64,000 nt of DNA. Source: CBDCCV01 sp965215025. GTDB lineage: Bacteria; Bacteroidota; Rhodothermia; Rhodothermales; Salinibacteraceae. The notes under the pieces are model-generated. The model ran no database searches, was not told the DNA's origin, and saw only the letters and a list, made by a program, of their open reading frames with translations. This document shows positions 58,269-64,000 of the stretch, in pieces (position 1 is the stretch's first letter; every line of letters begins with the position of its first letter). Location: the NCBI GenBank assembly GCA_965215025.1, contig CBDCCV010000001.1:1488001-1552000 (forward strand). Reading direction: 5' to 3'. The translations under genes and the position numbers were made by a program.

Positions 58269-60764
58269 TCACCGCCGCGCCGAAGCCTCCTCCGCGCCGT
58301 CGCCGATGTGCCGCTCGAAGAACTCGTAGATCCTGAGCACGCGGTCGAGGCGCTGGCCCGGATCGCCCGTGCGTGAGAGGTCGTGCCCGGCCTCAGGGTA
58401 GCGCACGTACTCCACGGGCCGGCCCAGCGCTTTCAGGCTTTTGTAGAGCATCTCACTTTGCGAGACGCCCGTGCGCAGGTCCTCGTCGGCGTGCATGATG
58501 AGGAGCGGCGTGCGGATTTGATCGACGTACGTCAGGGGCGAGTTGCGGACGAGCGCCTCGCGCGGCGTCTCGCCCGGACGTGGCGGCGCAGGCAGCGTGA
58601 CGGCGGTATCGGTCGGGGCAATGCGGGTTTGGAGAAGGCGATCCCCGCCCGGCGAGTCGGACAGGGGCATCTCCGCGATGGAAGCCGTGTCGGTCTCAGT
58701 GCCGGGGCGCTCACCTTCCCACGGGTAGCCGCCGAAGTGGTAGGGCACGAGGCGCCAGGCGTTGCCCTCGCCCAGGAACGTGGCGAGGTCGTAGACGCCG
58801 CGCTGCGCCACAGCGGCCTTGAAGCGGTCCGTGTGCCCGAGGATCCATGCCACAAGGTAGCCCGCGTAGGAGCCGCCGGCGACCACCTGCCGGCTCTGGT
58901 CCACCCACGACTCGGCGGCGACGAGGTTGGCCGCCGCGAGCACGTCGCCCGCCGGGCCGGCGCCCCAGTCGCGGTAGTTGGCCGCTTTGAAGTCGCGCCC
59001 GTAGCCGCCTGAGCCGCGCGGGTTCGAGTACACAATCGCGTAGCCGTGCGAGGCGAAGAACTGGAACTCGTGCCACATCGTCGCCTCGCCCGGTCCCCAC
59101 ATGGCCGATGGGCCGCCGTGGATTTCTACCAGGAGCGGGTAGCGCCGGCCCTCGTCAAAAGGCGCCGGGCGCATCCGCCAGGCCTGGATCTCGAGCGTGT
59201 CGCGCAGCACGGTGAACGTTTCCGGGATGGAGAGACGCTTGCCCTGGAGCCAATCGGCGTTGTGGTTGGTGAGGCGGCGCTCGCGCGTGAACTCGGTTGT
59301 GTTGGCGTACAGCTCGAACGGGTTCGTCGGCTCGGTGACGACGTAGAAGACGGTGGCGGCGCTGGCGTCAAAAGCGCGGATGCCGCGGGCGTAGCGCGTG
59401 AGCCGCTCCATGTTTTCCGGGACGGTTCGCGTGGGGGCTACGGCGGCGGTGTCCGTCGGGATGCCGGCGAGCGTGTCTGCGGGGAAGGCGCCGGGCGCGG
59501 CGTCGGACGGAGGCGCAGGCGGAATGCCGTCGCGGCCCTCGAACGGGGCGAGGCGGTAGAGGGGGAAGCCGCCATCGGAGGCGGCCACGGTGTAGAGGTG
59601 CCACCCGTCGGCGGCCCACTGCGGCGCGCTTACCGAGCGGTCAAAGCCGAGCGTGAGGAGACGCGCCTGGCTCTCTTCGTCAAGCTCCAGGACGCCGAGT
59701 TCGGACTGCGCGTAGCCGGGGTCGCGCAGGTCGCTCGCTACGAAGGCCACGGCGCCGCCTTCGGGCGCGGGCGTCGGCGCGCCGAGGGCGTAGTTTTCCA
59801 TCCGCAGAAGGCGCTCGAAGTTCTGCCCATCGGCGTCCACGACGTAGAGGTCGCTCTCGCGCACGCGGTCCGGGTGGCGGTCCGAGAGGGGCGCGCCGCT
59901 GAAGACGACGCGGCGCCCATCCGCCATCCACGCCCCGCCGCCGAAGTCGTAGAAGCCCTGCGTGAGCATCGTCGGCTCCGGGAGCGCGTCCGGGTCGGAA
60001 GGCACGTCTGCCACGAAAAGCTGGCGGTAGGTGAGATCCTGCTCCAGGCCGCGCTCGCCCTGGAAGTCGAGGCGGTTCATGACGCGCGGGCTTTCATCGG
60101 AGCGGTTCTGGGCGAGCCAGGCGCGCACCTCGGCGAGCGTGCCGTCGGGGTCAGGCGTAGCGCCGGCGGTGTCGAAGGCGGTGCCGGCGGGGCGCTCGGA
60201 GGGCCACTCGGGGCTGCGCCCGAGGCGCTCACGCAGCGCCGCGTCGGAGAGCCGCGCGGCGAAAAGCAGCTGCGAGCCGTCCGGCGAGAAGCGCGGCTGC
60301 GTGGCGCCGTGCTCGAAGTCGGTGATGGGGTACGGCTCGCCGCCGGCCAGGGGGAGGAGGTGGACCTGCGGCGTGCCGTCCACCGGGCGGACGAAAGCGA
60401 GGCGGCCCCCGTCCGGGTGCCACTGCGGATCGGTGGCGCTGTGCTCGCCGCGCGTGAGCGGGCGCGGCGCCTCGCGTCCGCTGGCGGGCACGAGCCAGAG
60501 GTGCGTCCGGTAGCCGGCCTCGCCTTCTTCGCCGTCCTCCTCAGCGCTCGAATCGCGGTAGGCTTGGCGCACGGTGTAGACGACGTTGCGCCCGTCCGGG
60601 GAGACGGCCACGTCGCCCAGCTCGCGGATCTTGAAGAGGTCGGTGGCCAGGATCGGCTCGGTGCCGGCGGGCCGGGTGGTGTCGGCGGGCGCCTGTGCGG
60701 CAGCGGGCGCAAGGAAAAGGAAGATGCCGATCAGGCTGAGGAGGAGGCAGCGGGCAGACGCCAT
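58269..60764 (-). CDS. S9-family prolyl oligopeptidase-type peptidase
   Basis: This is an 831-residue exported protein with a signal peptide (about 1-25, ending PAAAQAP). An N-terminal WD40-like beta-propeller (about 40-500, with repeats such as VAVSPDGRNVVYTVRQAYRD and WHPDGGRLAFVRPV) is followed by an alpha/beta-hydrolase domain with the nucleophile in VVAGGSYAGYLVAWILGHTD, Asp in MHADEDLRTGVSQSEM and His in PEAGHDLSRTGDPGQR. It probably releases dipeptides or acyl-amino acids in the periplasm. The start at 60764 puts the signal peptide first. Confidence 0.92.
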   Translation of the reverse strand: MASARCLLLSLIGIFLFLAPAAAQAPADTTRPAGTEPILATDLFKIRELGDVAVSPDGRNVVYTVRQAYRDSSAEEDGEEGEAGYRTHLWLVPASGREAPRPLTRGEHSATDPQWHPDGGRLAFVRPVDGTPQVHLLPLAGGEPYPITDFEHGATQPRFSPDGSQLLFAARLSDAALRERLGRSPEWPSERPAGTAFDTAGATPDPDGTLAEVRAWLAQNRSDESPRVMNRLDFQGERGLEQDLTYRQLFVADVPSDPDALPEPTMLTQGFYDFGGGAWMADGRRVVFSGAPLSDRHPDRVRESDLYVVDADGQNFERLLRMENYALGAPTPAPEGGAVAFVASDLRDPGYAQSELGVLELDEESQARLLTLGFDRSVSAPQWAADGWHLYTVAASDGGFPLYRLAPFEGRDGIPPAPPSDAAPGAFPADTLAGIPTDTAAVAPTRTVPENMERLTRYARGIRAFDASAATVFYVVTEPTNPFELYANTTEFTRERRLTNHNADWLQGKRLSIPETFTVLRDTLEIQAWRMRPAPFDEGRRYPLLVEIHGGPSAMWGPGEATMWHEFQFFASHGYAIVYSNPRGSGGYGRDFKAANYRDWGAGPAGDVLAAANLVAAESWVDQSRQVVAGGSYAGYLVAWILGHTDRFKAAVAQRGVYDLATFLGEGNAWRLVPYHFGGYPWEGERPGTETDTASIAEMPLSDSPGGDRLLQTRIAPTDTAVTLPAPPRPGETPREALVRNSPLTYVDQIRTPLLIMHADEDLRTGVSQSEMLYKSLKALGRPVEYVRYPEAGHDLSRTGDPGQRLDRVLRIYEFFERHIGDGAEEASARR

Positions 60765-60799
60765 CGGGAGCAGTTGGATATGAGAAAAGCGCATACGAA

Positions 60800-60831
60800 A
60801 AGGGCGCGGCCATCCCAAAGGCCGCGCCCTT
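60800..60831. terminator. Hairpin terminator
   Basis: AAGGGCGCGGCC (60800-60811) pairs with GGCCGCGCCCTT (60820-60831) around an 8-base loop. It lies between the propeller lipoprotein gene and the S9 peptidase gene, both on the minus strand, and terminates the former. Confidence 0.8.
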
Positions 60832-60882
60832 CATCTACCCGCGCGCGCCCGATTTGATGCAGGCGGCGCGCGTGCGGCCGGC

Positions 60883-61845
60883 TCAGTGCGGGATCTCGAT
60901 GCGCGAGACGGTAAACGGCAGCACCGGGTTGCCGTCCGGCCCCTGCTCGTCAAGCTGTCCGTTGACGACGAAGAGCGAGCCGTCCTTTTCGGCAAGCGTC
61001 GTTGGGAAGCGCAGCGGGGCGTCGCCGCCGAAGCTCGCGCCCACGTCGCCGCTGAGGTAGTCCGCGCTCAACTCGACGGGCGTGACGACGCCGTCGGCGT
61101 TCTGCGCGACGTAAAGCGTGTGCGCCTCGGGCAGGAGGATGCCGTCGCCGTTGGCGAGCGTGTCGCCGCCGAGGTCCACCGGCTGCACGTCCTGCGTGGC
61201 GATCTCGATGCGGAAAAGCCGCCCCGTGTTCGACTGCACGACGAGGAGGTACTGCCCGCCGGGCGTCGAGGCGATGCCGTTGAGGTTGAACCCGGCCTCG
61301 TAGGCGATGGGCGTCCCGGTGAGGTCGAGCCACGGCTCCAGGTCGACCTCGGCCTCCGCTGTGGGCGCGGCGCGGAAGAGGACCGGGCGGAAGGAGTCGG
61401 TGAAGTAGGCCGCGTCTGCGGCAAGGGCCACGTCGTTGATGAAGGTGCTGTCGCCTGCGGGCGGGGCGGGGGCGGAGAAGGTGGTCTCGAGCGCGCCATC
61501 GGCCCGGCTGAGCGTGAAGGCCTGCCCGGCGGGGCCGCCGGCCACCCACAGCCGCCCGCGGTCCAGGGCCAGCCCGACGGCCGTTGGCAGCGTCTCGGAA
61601 AAGGCGCGCAGCGTATCGCGCCGGAGCGTGCCGCGGTAGATGGTGCCATCGGCCACGCTGCCGACGTAGAAGATGCCAGCGTGCTCGTCCAGGGCGATGC
61701 CCTCGGGGAAGACGTCATCGCCGGGAATGACGTAGCGCTCCGGCAGCGGGTCGTCGTCGATGACGTCCTCAATGATGTCGCATCCGGCAATAAAGACGAA
61801 AAGGCCCAGCACAGCCAGACCGAGCGTGCGTAGAGGAAGAGTCAT
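60883..61845 (-). CDS. SMP-30/NHL-like propeller lipoprotein
   Basis: This 320-residue protein has a signal peptide ending in lipobox FIAGC (Cys at about 22). The body is a beta-propeller like gluconolactonase/SMP-30 proteins: FPEGIALDEHAGIFYVGSVA, VGLALDRGRLWVAGGP, INDVALAADAAYFTDSF, NGIASTPGGQYLLVVQSNTG and DGILLPEAHTLYVAQNADGV. Metal-binding residues of lactonases (Glu, Asn, Asp) have plausible counterparts in these segments. The substrate is unknown. Confidence 0.85.
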   Translation of the reverse strand: MTLPLRTLGLAVLGLFVFIAGCDIIEDVIDDDPLPERYVIPGDDVFPEGIALDEHAGIFYVGSVADGTIYRGTLRRDTLRAFSETLPTAVGLALDRGRLWVAGGPAGQAFTLSRADGALETTFSAPAPPAGDSTFINDVALAADAAYFTDSFRPVLFRAAPTAEAEVDLEPWLDLTGTPIAYEAGFNLNGIASTPGGQYLLVVQSNTGRLFRIEIATQDVQPVDLGGDTLANGDGILLPEAHTLYVAQNADGVVTPVELSADYLSGDVGASFGGDAPLRFPTTLAEKDGSLFVVNGQLDEQGPDGNPVLPFTVSRIEIPH

Positions 61846-61891
61846 GAGAGAAAAAGTCGGAAGTAAGAAAGAGAGGCGGTGCGGGGCGGGC

Positions 61892-62098
61892 TTACGCCTC
61901 GGCGCAGTGCGTGCAGCAATAGACGGTGCTGCCGCGCTCGGTGCCGTGGCCTACGACGCGCACGCCGCACGTCGGGCACACGGGCGCGAGGGCCGCGATG
62001 GCGCACTCGAAGCTGTCGAAGGTGAGCGTCTCACCGCCTTTGGTGATCTGCATCACGTCGTGGTACGTGTTGCCGCAGGTGTCGCAGGTGCCTTCCAT
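61892..62098 (-). CDS. Small zinc-ribbon protein
   Basis: This 68-residue protein has CDTCGNTYHD at the N-terminus and CPTCG then YCCTHCAEA at the end, enough cysteines for one or two zinc sites. It also has DSFECAIAALAPVCPTCG in the middle. It is a short treble-clef-like protein seen in many bacteria; the function is unknown. Confidence 0.75.
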   Translation of the reverse strand: MEGTCDTCGNTYHDVMQITKGGETLTFDSFECAIAALAPVCPTCGVRVVGHGTERGSTVYCCTHCAEA

Positions 62099-62139
62099 GA
62101 CGAAGCGGGGGTTGAGATGGGGGGGGACGAGGGAAACAA

Positions 62140-62185
62140 AAGCAGGCCGGCGGCGCCCGGCGTTCGGGGCGTGGCCGGCCTGCTT
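62140..62185. terminator. Hairpin terminator
   Basis: AAGCAGGCCGGC (62140-62151) pairs with GCCGGCCTGCTT (62174-62185) across a GC-rich loop. It separates the small membrane protein gene at 62230-62454 from the downstream zinc-ribbon gene on the same strand. Confidence 0.75.
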
Positions 62186-62229
62186 CCGCAAAGAAACAGC
62201 GTTTGGGCGCGGAAGGCGCCAGGCCGCGC

Positions 62230-62454
62230 TTACCGATCTTGGAAGCTCGAGCGCAACGCCTCGAACGTCGGTGCCCAGAGGCCGACGAAGAGGCCGTCCA
62301 TCTTCCGGTCGGCCACCCAGTAGAGGTAGAGCGAGAGGCCGATGGAGCCAAACGTGAGCGCGTGAAATAAGCTGAAGCCCGTCGAGCGCTTCGTGGCCAG
62401 CTCAGCGCCTTGGAGCGCTTCTTCGGTGTAGTCTTGCGAGGAGAAAAGTGCCAT
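62230..62454 (-). CDS. Small single-pass membrane protein
   Basis: This is a 74-residue protein. An N-terminal polar helix (SQDYTEEALQGAELATKRST) is followed by one membrane helix (LFHALTFGSIGLSLYLYWVA) and a short tail. It resembles small proteins of unknown function of Bacteroidota. The ATG at 62454 gives a compact protein; the longer frame would add Pro/Arg-rich sequence. Confidence 0.6.
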   Translation of the reverse strand: MALFSSQDYTEEALQGAELATKRSTGFSLFHALTFGSIGLSLYLYWVADRKMDGLFVGLWAPTFEALRSSFQDR

Positions 62455-62679
62455 AGAACGAGTCGCATCTGATAGGTGAGGAGAACGCGGTGTGGATGGA
62501 CTACCAAAGGAACCTTCACATTGTTTTGCCTCCGGCGGGGGGCGGCGGGTAAAGATCTGGACAAACGCCCGCGATGCCGCGCCCCCGCCGGCAGCAGACG
62601 GCTGCCTCACCTGAGCCGAACCCTCTACGCGCGCGCTGCCGTTGCAGAGGCCACTTTTTCCACCACAGCAAAACGCCTC

Positions 62680-63462
62680 ATGAAGCTACACTACCAGCAT
62701 TACGGTCAGGAGAAATCCGCCGGGGCGCCGCCGCTCCTCATCCTGCACGGCCTCCTCGGCGCCAGCGGCAACTGGCACACCCTGAGCCGCAGCGTCTTCG
62801 GCGAGCGCTTTGCCGTCTACGCCATCGACCAGCGCAACCACGGCCGCTCCCCACACGCGGGCGCCTTCGACTACCCCACGCTGGCCGATGACGTGCGTGA
62901 CTTCCTCGACCAGCACGAGATCGAGCAGGCGCACCTCCTGGGCCACTCGATGGGCGGCAAGACGGCCATGCAGATGGCCCTCGCGTACCCCGAGCGCACC
63001 CAAACGCTCATCGTGGCCGACATCGCGCCGAAGGCCTACCCGCCGCACCACCTTCCGCTCCTCGAAGCGCTCGCCGCCCTCGACCCCTCCGCGTACGAGA
63101 GCCGCGAGGCCATCGACGAAGCGCTCGCCGAGGAGGTCCCTTCGCGCCCGGTGCGGCAGTTTCTTCTGAAAAACCTCGCCTACGAGGACGGCCGCTACGC
63201 CTGGCAGATGAACCTCCCCGCCATCCGCGAGGGCTACGACGCCATCAGCAGCGCCATCGAGGCCGGGGGGTGCTTCGGCAGCCCCACGCTTTTCCTGCGC
63301 GGCGAGGAGTCGGACTACGTCGCCGAAGAGGACCTCGGCGCCATCCGCAAGCTCTTCCCCGAGGCGAAGCTGGAAACCATCAAAGGCGCCGGCCACTGGC
63401 TCCACGCCGATCAGCCCGACGCCTTCGGTGAGGCGGTGATGGCGTTTCTGCGCGAGAGCTAA
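62680..63462 (+). CDS. Alpha/beta-fold hydrolase (YbfF-like esterase)
   Basis: This 260-residue protein has an oxyanion loop in LLILHGLLGASGNWHTLSRS, a nucleophile Ser in LGHSMGGKTAMQMAL, AIDQRNHGRSPHA, an acid region ESDYVAEEDLG and the catalytic His in GAGHWLHADQPDAF. The DQRNHGxS motif is characteristic of the YbfF/ABHD11 esterase group. The substrate is probably a short acyl ester or acyl-CoA. The start at 62680 gives the usual N-terminus. Confidence 0.9.
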   Translation: MKLHYQHYGQEKSAGAPPLLILHGLLGASGNWHTLSRSVFGERFAVYAIDQRNHGRSPHAGAFDYPTLADDVRDFLDQHEIEQAHLLGHSMGGKTAMQMALAYPERTQTLIVADIAPKAYPPHHLPLLEALAALDPSAYESREAIDEALAEEVPSRPVRQFLLKNLAYEDGRYAWQMNLPAIREGYDAISSAIEAGGCFGSPTLFLRGEESDYVAEEDLGAIRKLFPEAKLETIKGAGHWLHADQPDAFGEAVMAFLRES

Positions 63463-63636
63463 AGGGCGGGCTGTGGCCGTCCGAAAGAAGATCCTGCGGG
63501 AGGGACGGCGTGGGGGCGTATCGCCATACGCCCTGTCTTCGGCCGAGTGGTGCACAGCCAAAAGGCGTGGATCTCGCGGCACGGACGGGTCAGAAGAAAA
63601 CTCCGCGTGAAGCCTTTGGCGCACGCCAGGCGCGGG

Positions 63637-63674
63637 CTAACGGTTCGCTAACCGTGTGGTAACCGTGGCTTAAC
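63637..63674 (+). promoter_or_regulatory. Four TAAC repeats at 11-bp spacing (Pho-box-like)
   Basis: CTAAC, CTAAC, GTAAC and TTAAC begin at 63637, 63648, 63659 and 63670, exactly 11 bp apart, in the 310-bp gap before the gene at 63773. Known PhoB/PhoP binding sites consist of direct repeats with 11-bp spacing and a TAAC-like core. TTTATTGG at 63696 could hold the -10 region. The rest of this gap shows nothing else. Confidence 0.55.
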
Positions 63675-63772
63675 GAGCGGAGCGCGTCGCGTCGCTTTAT
63701 TGGTGAAGCTCCCGCGAAGTCAATTCCGCAGGAGGTCTCCGCCGCCTTCACCCAGCCGCTCAACCTTATCTT

Positions 63773-64000
63773 ATGCGCTCGCTACCGCGTTTCCTCGCCC
63801 TCTTCCTGCTTGCCGCGCTCTTCGCCACCGGCGCCGCCCACGCGCAGCCCGATCCGCAGCTCGCGCTCCTGGGCACGTACGAGACGAACATCTTCGACGA
63901 GGGCGCCGCCGAGATTGCCGCCTTTGATCCGGTCACCGGCCGCCTCTTCTTCGTCAACGCCGACGCCAACGAGGTCGTCGCGCTCGGCATCAGCGACCCG
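63773..64000 (+). CDS. Choice-of-anchor I family exported protein (partial, 3' end missing)
   Basis: The gene runs off the window after 76 codons. It has a signal peptide (about 1-25, ending GAAHAQP), then LLGTYETNIFDEGAAEIAAF and DPVTGRLFFVNADANEVVAL, the start of the choice-of-anchor I beta-propeller family, members of which have been annotated as alkaline phosphatase-like. The upstream 11-bp repeats suggest phosphate control. Confidence 0.75.
   Translation, partial: MRSLPRFLALFLLAALFATGAAHAQPDPQLALLGTYETNIFDEGAAEIAAFDPVTGRLFFVNADANEVVALGISDP

Overview
The window reads as chromosomal DNA of a GC-rich member of the Bacteroidota/Rhodothermota (Rhodothermus/Salinibacter-like). Support comes from several lineage-typical traits together: two secreted proteins with C-terminal type IX secretion (T9SS)-style sorting modules, a PorV/PorQ-like outer membrane protein, a hybrid two-component receptor with beta-propeller, Y_Y_Y, kinase, receiver and AraC parts on one chain, a DUF2723 membrane glycosyltransferase-like protein, bacillithiol synthesis (BshA), and many proteins starting with signal peptides or lipoboxes. 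No rRNA, tRNA or CRISPR array was seen.

Layout. 1-2054 is the end of an aa3/caa3-type cytochrome c oxidase operon (subunits I, III, IV). 2.3-24.9 kb is mostly housekeeping: metF, hpf, ybeY, a cold-shock protein, DUF2723, rsmI, an LptF/G permease, bshA, pdxB, era, pdxJ, rsmD and coaD. A decayed BrnT/BrnA toxin-antitoxin pair (12.9-13.5 kb) and a solitary DNA methyltransferase (18.8-19.8 kb) are embedded in it. 24.9-27.0 kb is a small, visibly AT-richer restriction island: a 3'-truncated NotI-like nuclease facing an HTH / HaeII-like nuclease / Cys-rich protein cassette. 27.0-41.4 kb returns to core and envelope genes: an aspartate aminotransferase, a site-2 protease, a T9SS cargo protein next to a PorV-like protein, cupin, CBS and CPBP proteins, a GH3 hexosaminidase lipoprotein, and the hybrid sensor.

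41.4-58.2 kb is an accessory region. It holds a HEPN/MNT pair, a PIN toxin cut cleanly by an IS982-family element and flanked by a related MITE-like element, a PemK/MazF pair, an orphan antitoxin, a degraded HEPN pair whose first gene carries a 16-bp tandem repeat that controls its reading frame, an Xre/RES pair that appears to have landed in a second PIN toxin, and its FitA-like antitoxin. Between these lie large surface proteins: a Calx-beta/PKD/beta-helix lipoprotein and a 1,665-residue protein combining leucine-rich repeats, an IPT fold, an M23 endopeptidase, a lytic-transglycosylase-like domain and a T9SS sorting tail.

58.3-64.0 kb carries an S9 peptidase, a propeller lipoprotein, small proteins, an alpha/beta hydrolase and the start of a choice-of-anchor I protein preceded by four 11-bp-spaced TAAC repeats that look like a Pho box. 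Most notable are the frame-switching 16-bp repeat, the LRR-M23-transglycosylase protein, the nested and interrupted toxin-antitoxin loci, the MITE/IS982 relationship and the restriction island.
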